Origin: Xanthomonas campestris pv. badrii | Lineage (GTDB): Bacteria; Pseudomonadota; Gammaproteobacteria; Xanthomonadales; Xanthomonadaceae | Direction of reading: 5' to 3' | Assembly: GCF_012848175.1 (NCBI RefSeq) | Contig: NZ_CP051651.1 | Span: 1,178,001-1,242,000 of the forward strand | Length of the DNA: 64,000 nucleotides | Shown here: positions 46,320 through 54,884 of the stretch, piece after piece | Layout: every line of letters begins with the position of its first letter | Numbering within the stretch: position 1 is the stretch's first letter | The notes under the pieces: model-generated | What the model was told of the DNA's origin: nothing | The model's database searches: none | The model's input: the letters and a program-made list of their open reading frames with translations, nothing else | Position numbers and translations under genes: made by a program

Positions 46320-47693
46320 ATGCGACGACTTGAACGATGGAGCGCGCTCTGCGCAGCGGCGGTGTTGACGCTGTCGGGCATGGCTGCCGCGCAGGCCCCG
46401 GATCCGGTCAGCCACGGGCGCTTCGAACAGGTGCCGGTGCTGATGCCCAAGGGCGAGCCCGAGCGCGTGGTGATCTGGCTGGCCGGCTCCGGCAATGCCG
46501 GCACGCGCCAGGCGCAGGCCCAAGCCCTGCGCGACGATGGCGCCATGGTCGCCGTGGTGGACATCGCCCATCTGTATGCGGTGCTGCGCAAGGCCGGCGG
46601 CACCTGCGCGTTCTCGGTCGGCGATGTGGAGAATTTTTCCCGCTATCTGCAGGCCTTCTATCACATCCCCACCTACCGCCTGCCGCTGCTGGTCGGTGAT
46701 GGAGAAGGTGCTGCGCTGGCGTACGCGATCGGCGCACAGGCCAAGCCGCATGTGCTGGCCGGCGTGCTCACCGACGGGGTGTGCCCGGCGGCGGTGTCCG
46801 ATCAGGCGATCTGCCAGCCCGGCGTGCAGCCAGGGAGCAATCGTCTGATTCCGGTGCCGCTGCAGATTCCGTGGGTGCTTGCCGGCAGCCAGGACAAGCG
46901 GTGCCCTGCGCCGGCCGAAGAGGCCTTTCTCAAGCAGATCCCGCAGGCGCGCACTTTCAAGCGCTCTGCGCGGGGCGACATCCTGCCCGGCCTGCGCGCG
47001 GCCGCCCGTTCGCTGGGCGAGCAGAAGGGCGTGGCCCTGCCGCCGCCGCCGGGTGGGCTGGCCGATCTGCCGGTGGTGGAAGTGCCGGCCAAGCCGGATG
47101 GCGACAGCGACGACGACACCTTCGTGATCTTCGTATCCGGCGACGGCGGCTGGGCGGGCCTGGATGAAGAGGTAGCCGACGCACTGGCAGCGCAGGGCAT
47201 TCCGGTGGTTGGGCTGGATTCGTTGCGCTATTTCTGGACCGAGCGCACGCCGCAGGGCTTTGCCACCGACCTGGACCGTATTGCACGCGTCTACGCGCAA
47301 CGCTGGCAGCGCGAGCGCGTGGTGTTGATCGGTTTTTCGCAAGGTGCCGACGTATTGCCGGCGGCGATCAACAAGCTGCCCGCACCGACCAAGCAGAGTA
47401 TCCGCATGACCGCACTGCTGTCGGTGGGCAAGCTGGCCGACTACGAATTCCATGTCAGCAACTGGCTGGGCTCGGATGATGAGGGCCTGCCGATCGCGCC
47501 GGAAGTACAGCGCTTGCCGGCCGGCAGTACGGTCTGCATCTACGGCCAGGACGACGACGATGCACTGTGCCCCAGCCTGCCTGCCGCCGCTGCCAAGCGC
47601 GTTGCGCTGCCGGGCGATCACCATTTCAAGGGCGATTACGCGACCCTGGCCAAGGTGATCCTGGAGCAGTTGCACGCCCTGTCGAAGCCGTAA
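46320..47693 (+). CDS. AcvB/VirJ-family virulence protein (lysyl-phosphatidylglycerol hydrolase type)
   Basis: The 457-residue periplasmic protein has a signal peptide (MRRLERWSALCAAAVLTLSG) and two alpha/beta-hydrolase-like halves. The second half (VirJ domain) carries a GxSxG nucleophile elbow in LIGFSQGADVL. Agrobacterium AcvB hydrolyses lysyl-phosphatidylglycerol, and its gene is linked to an MprF/LpiA synthase; here mprF lies convergently 537 bp away. The same function is a strong inference. Confidence 0.85.
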   Translation: MRRLERWSALCAAAVLTLSGMAAAQAPDPVSHGRFEQVPVLMPKGEPERVVIWLAGSGNAGTRQAQAQALRDDGAMVAVVDIAHLYAVLRKAGGTCAFSVGDVENFSRYLQAFYHIPTYRLPLLVGDGEGAALAYAIGAQAKPHVLAGVLTDGVCPAAVSDQAICQPGVQPGSNRLIPVPLQIPWVLAGSQDKRCPAPAEEAFLKQIPQARTFKRSARGDILPGLRAAARSLGEQKGVALPPPPGGLADLPVVEVPAKPDGDSDDDTFVIFVSGDGGWAGLDEEVADALAAQGIPVVGLDSLRYFWTERTPQGFATDLDRIARVYAQRWQRERVVLIGFSQGADVLPAAINKLPAPTKQSIRMTALLSVGKLADYEFHVSNWLGSDDEGLPIAPEVQRLPAGSTVCIYGQDDDDALCPSLPAAAAKRVALPGDHHFKGDYATLAKVILEQLHALSKP

Positions 47694-48230
47694 AAGCGTA
47701 GAGCACGTGTGAGCTGTTTCGGCCCGACGCCGGGCCGATGCAGGTCAACAACCAGGTCGTCGCCGTTCGGCCCGGCCTGCGTCCAGCCTGGGAAGCTCTA
47801 GGCATTTCTTTGCACGACCGACACCAACCGGTGGTGCTTGCGCGCGTGCCGGTGTGGGACCTTGAGCGGCATGGATGCCGCGCCAGAGCCTACATGGACG
47901 TACTGGCGACGTGTCCCACGCCGGTACGCGTGCAAGCGCCCGCAGCGGACCAAGGCATTCGCGTGGAAGTCCGGATGTCGTGCACAAGGTTGATCGGTGT
48001 GCGGGGTCGGTCGGCAGCGCGGCGCCGCATCCGGTGGCGGGACACGCCGTCAATCCATCCGTGGAGGCTCGGTGGCGGCATCCATGCCGCCACACGGTCC
48101 CGCCCCCGCACGCGGCACCGCGCTTTCCACGGTGTGCGGCCGCTGATCGGCAAGCAATGCCTTCAGGCACACGTGCAAGCGCCCGCAGCAGACCGAAGCA
48201 TTCGCGTAAAGCCGCGGGTATCGCGCGGCC
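47694..48230. repeat. 537-bp repeat-rich region between acvB and mprF
   Basis: No credible gene. Visible structures: an 18-nt imperfect inverted repeat (47843-47860 with 47913-47930, 2 mismatches) enclosing hairpin GCGGCAT-GG-ATGCCGC (47866-47881); a perfect 10-bp hairpin GTGGCGGCAT / ATGCCGCCAC (48072-48093); and a 36-nt direct repeat (47929-47964 and 48172-48207, 33 of 36 identical, 243 bp apart). It may end transcription from both sides, but no T-runs are seen. Confidence 0.75.
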
Positions 48231-50795
48231 TTACTCCTGCCGACCTGGGTCCAGCGAGATCAGGCGGGTGACATCCAGCAGTGCGGCCGGCAGATGCATG
48301 CCGCCGGGCGCCACCAGGTAGCGCGGGCGCCAGGTCGGGGCGAACTTCGACTTGAAGCGGCGTAGCCCGCTGAAGCCGTAGAAGCGCTCGCCGTGGCGCG
48401 CCACCAGGCTGGCGAAGCGGTTCCAGCGGCCGGCCAGGCGGTGCTCGGCCAACCCGGACAGCGGTGCCATGCCCAGCGAGAAACGCGTGTAGCCGTTGGC
48501 CTGGCCCCACAGGAACAACTCGATGAACAAAAAGTCCATCGTGCCCTTCGGCGCCTCGGTGCTGTGCCGCATCAGGTCCACCGACAACTCGCCGCCGGCC
48601 GGCGCCCACCACACGTTGGCGAAGGCCACGATCCGGCCTTCCGCCTCGGCCACGGCGACCGGGAAACGGCGCAGGTAGTCCGCATCGAAGCTGCCGAGCG
48701 AGAAGCCTTTTTCTTCGCCGGATTTTTCTTCCAGCCACTGCTCCGACACCTCGGACAGGCGCGGCAACACCGCATCCACCTGCTCGGGCTGCAGCATGCG
48801 GAAGCCCAGGCCGCTGCGCTTGCCGCGGTTCCAGGCCTGGCGCAGGTCGGCACGGTCGCGGCCTTCCAGGGTGAAGTTCTCCAGCGGCACGATCGCCTCT
48901 TCACCCAGCTTGACCAGGGTCATGCCCATGTCCAGATAGGTCTGCCAGTATTTTTCGCCCACCTGGTAGAACACAGGGCGCAGGCCCATGTGGTCGGCTT
49001 CCTCGCGAAAGCGCCAGATCAGCGCACGCGCCACCTCCGGCGGACCCACCGGGTCGCCCATCGAGATCAGCGAGCCGCCGTAGCGCTGCATCATCACAAA
49101 GCCACGGCTACCCTCGTCGAACAGGAACGCCTTGTCGCCGGTCAGTGCCAGGCAGGCCTGGGTGTCGGTGCTGGTCTCCAGGATCGGTGCCAGCGTCTGC
49201 AGGGCCCGCGCATCGGCCGCCGGCATCGGCCGCCGCCCGCCGCGCAGCAGGCGCGCCATGCCGAACATGATCACGCCCACGCACAGGATCAGCGCCGCGC
49301 GCAGCGCACGCGGTGCATTGGCCGAGGTGGCGAACTCCCACCACAAATCATTGCTGTATTCGACATGGCTGTAGACGAAGAACAACAGCCAGAAGGTGGC
49401 CACCAGCACCAGGCCCAGGTTGCTCAGCCAGCGCCACGACCAGGCTTCGTCCAGGAGCGCGCCCTGGCGGTAGAACTCGCGCCGCGCCGCCCACAGCGCC
49501 AGCGCTGCCAGCGCCGCCGACAGCGATATCGAAATGTGGCTGCCGCGCAGCAGTGACAGCGGCGGCAACAGGATGCACACGCCCAGCGCCAGCATCCAGG
49601 CAGCATGACTCCGCCGTTGCAGCCCCTGGCCGATCAGCAGCAACAGCATGCCGCCCAGGCTGACCAGCAGATGCGAGGTTTCGATCAGCGGCAGCGGCGC
49701 CACTTCCTGGCGCGCGCGCGGGGTCGGCAGGGTGCCGTCGATCATCAGCGCCGCACCCACCGCGAATACCGCCAGCGCCAGGATCTGCGGCAACCACGGA
49801 CGCAGCGCCTTCCATACCGTGCGGGCGGTGCTGGCGCTGGCGCGGACCGGCGCGCCCAGCCCCGAGGCCGCCGCCATGGCGACCGAAATCAGCAACGGCA
49901 CGATGTAATAGGTGACGCGGTAGGCCAGCGCTGCGGCCAGCACGGCCGCGGGGGTGACATGCGGCAGCAGCTTGAGCAGGCTCCACTCGAACACGCCCAG
50001 GCCGGCCGGCACGGTGGAGATCAGGCCGGCCACCACGGCCACCAGCCAGATGCCGATGAAACCGAAATAGCCGGTACCCGGATCCGGCGGCAGCAGCACG
50101 TAGAACGCGGCCGCGGCCAGGCCCAGTTCGACCAGGCTGAGCGCGGTGACCCCGAGCACGGTGTTGCGATCCGGTAGCCAGAAGCGATGGCTGCGCAGGC
50201 CGAACTCGCGGCCCTGCCTGCCGACCAGCACCAGCATGGCCACGTAGCTGGCCAGCAGGACGATGCCGGCAATACGGATGCCTTGCGCGGTGATCGGCAG
50301 GGCGCGCGCGGCCGCTTCCGGTTCCAGCATCAGCGCCAGCCCCAGCAGCACCCAGGCCCCGAAGATGAAGCCAAGCGTGCTCATCAGCACCACCTGGCCG
50401 ATCTCTGCCAGGGTCAGCCCCACGCTGCCATAACCACGCAGGCGCACGGCGCCGCCGGTGAGTGCGGCAAAGCCCAGGGTCTGGCCCACCGCATGCGCCA
50501 TGAATGCGGTGATGCCCACCCGCGCCGGATGCAGCCGTCTGCCGGTGCGCTTGAGCCCCACCCAGTCGAAGCCCACCAGGCAGGCATAGCTGCTCAAGCC
50601 CAGCAACAACGTCAGTGCGATCTGGCCCGCACCCAGCGCACGGAACGCCTGACGGATCTGGCGATAGCCATGGTCGGTGAACTGTGCCGACAACGCGTGC
50701 AGCGCCATCGCCAGGATCGCCAGGCTGATCAGGACCGGCAGGGCGCGACGCCAACCGCTGGCCGGCGCTTCGGAAGACACGGGGGTATCCGTCAT
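48231..50795 (-). CDS. mprF: Lysylphosphatidylglycerol synthetase/flippase MprF
   Basis: The 854-residue protein has a large multi-TM flippase region (about residues 15-510). A soluble C-terminal DUF2156 synthase domain (about 520-854) transfers Lys from Lys-tRNA to phosphatidylglycerol. Conserved parts include YGGSLISMGDPVGPP and GFSGLRRFKSKF. The result is reduced negative charge of the membrane and resistance to cationic peptides. ATG 50795 is chosen (MTDTPVS). Lies convergent to acvB, whose product type breaks down the same lipid. Confidence 0.92.
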   Translation of the reverse strand: MTDTPVSSEAPASGWRRALPVLISLAILAMALHALSAQFTDHGYRQIRQAFRALGAGQIALTLLLGLSSYACLVGFDWVGLKRTGRRLHPARVGITAFMAHAVGQTLGFAALTGGAVRLRGYGSVGLTLAEIGQVVLMSTLGFIFGAWVLLGLALMLEPEAAARALPITAQGIRIAGIVLLASYVAMLVLVGRQGREFGLRSHRFWLPDRNTVLGVTALSLVELGLAAAAFYVLLPPDPGTGYFGFIGIWLVAVVAGLISTVPAGLGVFEWSLLKLLPHVTPAAVLAAALAYRVTYYIVPLLISVAMAAASGLGAPVRASASTARTVWKALRPWLPQILALAVFAVGAALMIDGTLPTPRARQEVAPLPLIETSHLLVSLGGMLLLLIGQGLQRRSHAAWMLALGVCILLPPLSLLRGSHISISLSAALAALALWAARREFYRQGALLDEAWSWRWLSNLGLVLVATFWLLFFVYSHVEYSNDLWWEFATSANAPRALRAALILCVGVIMFGMARLLRGGRRPMPAADARALQTLAPILETSTDTQACLALTGDKAFLFDEGSRGFVMMQRYGGSLISMGDPVGPPEVARALIWRFREEADHMGLRPVFYQVGEKYWQTYLDMGMTLVKLGEEAIVPLENFTLEGRDRADLRQAWNRGKRSGLGFRMLQPEQVDAVLPRLSEVSEQWLEEKSGEEKGFSLGSFDADYLRRFPVAVAEAEGRIVAFANVWWAPAGGELSVDLMRHSTEAPKGTMDFLFIELFLWGQANGYTRFSLGMAPLSGLAEHRLAGRWNRFASLVARHGERFYGFSGLRRFKSKFAPTWRPRYLVAPGGMHLPAALLDVTRLISLDPGRQE

Positions 50796-51057
50796 GGGGG
50801 CAACGGTGTCTGCATAAGAGGGAAGGAGGACGCATGCACGAGGCGTGCCGCGGGCGCGCTGGGTCTGCATGGGCCGGACAGTTGGACAAGCATGCAGCGT
50901 GATCGCGTCAGTGCCGAAACGGGGTGAACGCCCGGTGCGGGCAGGCCGACACCTGTCGGCACGGGCCGGCCGCGCGCATCATAGGGCAAAGGCACGCGCA
51001 GGTGCCGCAGGGGGCGCAGATGCACTGCAACACAGTTGGAAGGCAGACAGGCTACTG

Positions 51058-51771
51058 ATGCACACTCCGGACCTTCGCGCGCCCGTGGTGGCCATGTCAC
51101 CGTCTCCCTCTCCGCCGCCGCGCTGGAGCGGCCAGGCCGGTGCGCTTGCCGCCGGCGCCGGCATCGCCTTCATCGGCCTGGTGGTGCTGTTGCAATGGCG
51201 ACGCGACGACCTCTGCTGGGTCGATGCGCAACTGAGCGCCTATCTGCATGGATCCTACGGCCTGCTGCTGCGCACCGCGTACTGCCTGCTGGCGACCGCG
51301 ATGGCATGGCTGGCGGCGGGCATCTACGCGGCGCTGGCACCGGTGGCACGCAGCCGCACGGTACTTTGCCTGTTCTGGTGTGCGGCGCTTGGCCTGAGTG
51401 CGGTGTCGATCGGCGACAGCTGGATGCCGCAGCTGGCGCCGGATGCGGCACCGATGGTGCACGTGCTGTCGGCCGATGCCACCTTCCTGTGCGTGATCGC
51501 GGCGGTCTTGCTGCAATCGTGGTATTTCCGCCGCGATCCGGCATGGCGGGCGCATTTTGTCAGCGCGTTCGCGCTGGGCTGGGCGGCGTTTGCGGCCTTG
51601 CTGTTCCATGTCACGGTCACCCGCGCGCCGCTGGGCATCAGCCAGAAGATCGCCATCGTGCTGATCGTGGTCTGGATGGTGCGGGTCGGGCTATGGCTGA
51701 GGCGCGCGGTGCGGGATGGGGCTGCACGCCTGGCGCATTCGCGGGACAATGATGGGGTCAACCAACCGTAG
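51058..51771 (+). CDS. DUF998-like six-TM membrane protein
   Basis: The 237-residue protein has six predicted TM helices (about 28-47, 70-95, 105-122, 135-158, 165-188 and 200-220). The layout resembles the DUF998 family of unknown function, with a Pro/Ser-rich cytoplasmic N terminus. It ends 10 bp before the RidA gene on the same strand and may be co-transcribed. Confidence 0.72.
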   Translation: MHTPDLRAPVVAMSPSPSPPPRWSGQAGALAAGAGIAFIGLVVLLQWRRDDLCWVDAQLSAYLHGSYGLLLRTAYCLLATAMAWLAAGIYAALAPVARSRTVLCLFWCAALGLSAVSIGDSWMPQLAPDAAPMVHVLSADATFLCVIAAVLLQSWYFRRDPAWRAHFVSAFALGWAAFAALLFHVTVTRAPLGISQKIAIVLIVVWMVRVGLWLRRAVRDGAARLAHSRDNDGVNQP

Positions 51772-51781
51772 GAAGTCAGAA

Positions 51782-52129
51782 ATGCTGCAGCGATTCGATG
51801 CGGGCCCGCGTATGTCCGAGATGACCGTCCATGGCGGTGTGTGTTACCTGGCCGGCCAGATTGCCGAGGACACCAGCGAAGACATCACCGGCCAGACCCG
51901 CCAGGTGCTGGGCGAGATCGACAAATTGCTTGCGCTGGCGGCCAGCGACAAGACCAAGATCCTGCGCGCGGAGATCTATCTGGCCGACATCGCCGACTTC
52001 GACGGCATGAATGCCGCCTGGGACGAGTGGGTGCCGCATGGCTTCACCCCGGCGCGTGCCACGGTCGAGGCAAAGTTGGCGCGGCCGGAATGGAAAGTGG
52101 AGATCGTGATTACTGCAGCGGCAGGCTGA
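51782..52129 (+). CDS. RidA/YjgF-family enamine deaminase
   Basis: The 115-residue protein shows the RidA fold with the catalytic Arg context (KILRAEIYLADIADF) and the C-terminal RATVEAKLARPEWKVEI. It hydrolyses reactive 2-aminoacrylate-type imines and enamines. It is the shorter RidA subgroup, and the usual substrate-binding Glu (E in VEIVIT) is present. GGAAG precedes ATG 51782. Confidence 0.88.
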   Translation: MLQRFDAGPRMSEMTVHGGVCYLAGQIAEDTSEDITGQTRQVLGEIDKLLALAASDKTKILRAEIYLADIADFDGMNAAWDEWVPHGFTPARATVEAKLARPEWKVEIVITAAAG

Positions 52130-52468
52130 TCCCGGCGCCAGTAAGGCGATCGCAGCGTAAACGTTGCGATCAGGCAGGCGGTGCCCGGTGGTTGAATTCG
52201 CGGGTGCCACCTGTCGCTGCGGGTTGCGGGTGCTGTGGATTGGCTGATCGTTGCCACGGCGCTTCGTCAGCCGCTCGCGGGCGGCGTGCGTGTGCCTTTG
52301 TGGCCACGCTTTCGCGCGCTCTGCCTCCAACGTACATGCGCAGGATCACGCGCGACGGCCAGCTGTCCGCCGACGCATGGCGGTATCAGCCAGTGCGTCG
52401 TGAGAGGCGTAAACCAGCCACGCGACCTGCAGCCACCACTCCGGGATGGGCGTGCCTGCGCCAGGCGA
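52130..52468. other. 339-bp convergent intergenic stretch
   Basis: Between the RidA gene (+) and the second CFA-like gene (-). No coding frame with conserved character, no clear terminator hairpin with a T-run. Confidence 0.5.
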
Positions 52469-53539
52469 TCAGCGCTTGACGAAGCGGTAGTGCGCCACGC
52501 CCCATTCGCGGCCCTGGTCGTAGCCGAACAGCTCTGCGCACGCCAGCCAGAACATGCGCCAGCGGTGCCACCAGCGCTGTGCATCCTCGCCATAGGTCTG
52601 CTGCAACAGCGGCATGATCTGCGCGCGGTGGCGGTCCTGGTTGTCCAGCCAGGCATTGGCGGTCTTCTCGTAATGCTGGCCCGACAGGACCCAGCGCTGT
52701 TCAATGACCACGTCCTGCTGGAAATGCAGCAAGGTGTCCGCCGCCGGCATCAGCCCGCCAGTGAAGAAATGCCGGCCCATCCAGTTGTCTTCGCCGGCCA
52801 CCTCGAACGGATAGGCCAGATCGCGGTGGCAGAAGATGTGCACGAACAACTTGCCGCCCGGCGCCAGCCAGCTGCCCACGCGCGCGAGCAGGTCGCGGTA
52901 GTTGCGCATGTGCTCGAACATCTCCACCGACACCACGCGGTCGAAATTATCTGGCGGCAGCACCAGCGCGTTGACGTCGGCGGTGATGACCTGCACGTTG
53001 CCCAGCCCGCGCAGACGGCATTGCTCCAGGATATGCGCGCGCTGCGGGCGCGAATTGGACACCGCGGTAATACTCACGTTGGGGTAACGCTCGGCCATCC
53101 ACAGGGTCAGCGAGCCCCAGCCGCAGCCAAGCTCAAGAATGCGCTGACCATCGGCCAGCTCGGCGCGTTGCCCGTACAGCGCCAGCATGCGTTCTTCGGC
53201 CGCGTCCAGGTCCGGTGTGCTGGCGTCCCAGTAGCAGCTGCTGTACTTCAGCCGCTTGCCCAGGCACAAGGTGAAGAATTGCGGCGGCAATTCGTAGTGC
53301 TGGCGGTTGGCCGCATCGGTTTCGATCGCAATCGCGCTGGCGCGCAGGCTGTCGATGAAGGCGCGTTGGCGCTCGCCGTTGGCATCGGCGTCGTCGCCGC
53401 GCTCATCGCGCAGGCGCTGCGCGCACAGACGGCGGATGCCATAACGCAGGGCAGCGTCGGGCAGCACGCCGGACTCGGCCAGGCGTGTGGCGAACGCTTC
53501 GTCCGGGAGCGAGGAGGGCGGGGCGGTGACAGTGGACAT
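52469..53539 (-). CDS. Second CFA-synthase-like SAM methyltransferase, last gene of the lipid operon
   Basis: The 356-residue methyltransferase belongs to the cyclopropane-fatty-acid-synthase superfamily (SAM motif LELGCGWGSLTLWMAE, VEMFEHMRNY). It is only about 25-30% like the first copy by eye, lacks its N-terminal region, and has its own C terminus. It may methylate an unsaturated fatty acid or a product of the other enzymes. It starts 17 bp after the DUF1295 gene. A distinct substrate from the first CFA enzyme is inferred. Confidence 0.87.
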   Translation of the reverse strand: MSTVTAPPSSLPDEAFATRLAESGVLPDAALRYGIRRLCAQRLRDERGDDADANGERQRAFIDSLRASAIAIETDAANRQHYELPPQFFTLCLGKRLKYSSCYWDASTPDLDAAEERMLALYGQRAELADGQRILELGCGWGSLTLWMAERYPNVSITAVSNSRPQRAHILEQCRLRGLGNVQVITADVNALVLPPDNFDRVVSVEMFEHMRNYRDLLARVGSWLAPGGKLFVHIFCHRDLAYPFEVAGEDNWMGRHFFTGGLMPAADTLLHFQQDVVIEQRWVLSGQHYEKTANAWLDNQDRHRAQIMPLLQQTYGEDAQRWWHRWRMFWLACAELFGYDQGREWGVAHYRFVKR

Positions 53540-53556
53540 GCAACTCTCCAGACAAC

Positions 53557-54339
53557 TCAGGACGAAGGGGGAAGCGGGAAGAACGCGCTGGTGGTGCGTT
53601 GGTACTGCGCGTAGTCCTCGCCACGCGAGCGCAGTGCCTGCTGCTCGGTGTAGGGAATACCGGTGAAGCGATACAGAAACACGAACATCACCACTGGCCC
53701 GAGCGCGCACAGCGCCACCGGCCATGGCCCGGCGCCGACCGCCAGGGCCAGATAGGCGAACCAGTGCACGAACTCGAAGAAATAATTGGGATGGCGCGAA
53801 TACCGCCACAGTCCCTTGCGACAGGTCTTGCCGCGATTGGCCGGGTCGGCCTTGTGCGCAGACAGTTGCCGGTCGGCCAGTGCCTCGCCACCGACCGCCA
53901 TCAGCCACACCACGACCGCCAACGTGCTCCACAGGCTCCATGCCGGGTTCGGGTTGCTGGCCGCAGCCAGGAACGGCACCGCAAACAGCACCACCACCAC
54001 CGCCTGGGCCAGGAAGAAGCCGAGGAACTTGCGCTGGTCGCCATTCCAATGCTCGCGCAGGGCGCGATAACGGCCGTCCTCGTGCGGGTCGCCGAACACG
54101 CGCACGCCCAGATGCCAGGCCAGACGCGCGCCCCACAGACCGCCAAGCACCGCCACCAACACGCGCGGCAGCAACGCACCGTCGGACATCCACGCGCAAT
54201 ACGGCGCTGCCACCGCCAGGCAGGCGGCCCACAGCACGTCGACCGGGCCGGCATTGCCGCTGCGGCGCTGCCATAGCCAGCCCAGCAGCATCACCGCACT
54301 TGCGAATACGCCCACATGCAGCAGCGGCCACACCGTCAT
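53557..54339 (-). CDS. DUF1295 membrane protein (steroid 5-alpha-reductase-like)
   Basis: The 260-residue multi-TM protein has the C-terminal reductase/isoprenylcysteine-methyltransferase-type signature (GLWRYSRHPNYFFEFVHWFA), typical of DUF1295 proteins. The fold uses NAD(P)H or SAM on membrane-embedded lipid substrates. Overlaps the DUF2878 stop by 4 bp. In this operon its natural role is reduction or modification of a fatty acyl group made by the neighbours. Confidence 0.88.
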   Translation of the reverse strand: MTVWPLLHVGVFASAVMLLGWLWQRRSGNAGPVDVLWAACLAVAAPYCAWMSDGALLPRVLVAVLGGLWGARLAWHLGVRVFGDPHEDGRYRALREHWNGDQRKFLGFFLAQAVVVVLFAVPFLAAASNPNPAWSLWSTLAVVVWLMAVGGEALADRQLSAHKADPANRGKTCRKGLWRYSRHPNYFFEFVHWFAYLALAVGAGPWPVALCALGPVVMFVFLYRFTGIPYTEQQALRSRGEDYAQYQRTTSAFFPLPPSS

Positions 54340-54881
54340 TGCAGTTCTCCGGTCGTGTCGTGCGGCCATGGTCGCGCCAGACGGCGTGCATACAGCGACA
54401 ACACGCCGCAGGCCACGCCCCAGCCGATGCCGACGGCCAGGGCCGCATGCAGCAACGGCGGCAGCAGTTCCACTGCATGCCAGCTGCGCTGCGCCAGCCA
54501 GTACGAAAACGGGCCGAAGAAGGCACCCAGCAACGCCGCCAGCCACGGGCGTTGCATCACGCTGCGCAGCGAATGGTTGAGCGTGAGCGCAAAGCCCAGC
54601 CACAACGCCAGAATCCATGCCGGCGCCAGCACGCTACCCGGCCATGGCGTGGCGTAGCGCACCCAACCGCCGGCCGCCAGCGTGGTATCGAGCAGCAAAC
54701 CCAGTGCCAACGCGGCGATCAGCAACCGCACATCGCCCACCGCGCGCCGCGAGGGCCACAGTTGATACAGCGCAAACAGCGCCAGGACCAGCAGCGTTGG
54801 CCACACCCGCCCGTGCGCAGCGGCGGCCACCGCCACCACCCACAGCACCTGCAAGCCGAGATAGTTGCCGAGCTGCTTCAT
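54336..54881 (-). CDS. DUF2878 membrane protein
   Basis: The 181-residue protein has about five TM helices (WVVAVAAAAHGRVWPTLLVL, LLIAALALGLLLDTTLAAGG). DUF2878 proteins are found in CFA/DUF1365/DUF1295 gene clusters across proteobacteria, with no biochemical role assigned. The stop overlaps the DUF1295 start in ATGA and its start is 3 bp from the CFA stop, so it is co-translated. Confidence 0.82.
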   Translation of the reverse strand: MKQLGNYLGLQVLWVVAVAAAAHGRVWPTLLVLALFALYQLWPSRRAVGDVRLLIAALALGLLLDTTLAAGGWVRYATPWPGSVLAPAWILALWLGFALTLNHSLRSVMQRPWLAALLGAFFGPFSYWLAQRSWHAVELLPPLLHAALAVGIGWGVACGVLSLYARRLARPWPHDTTGELQ

Positions 54882-54884
54882 GCC

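Noticed and set aside
47738..48271. Plus-strand frame in the acvB/mprF gap
   Set aside because: Low-complexity translation of repeats with no conserved motif and running into mprF.
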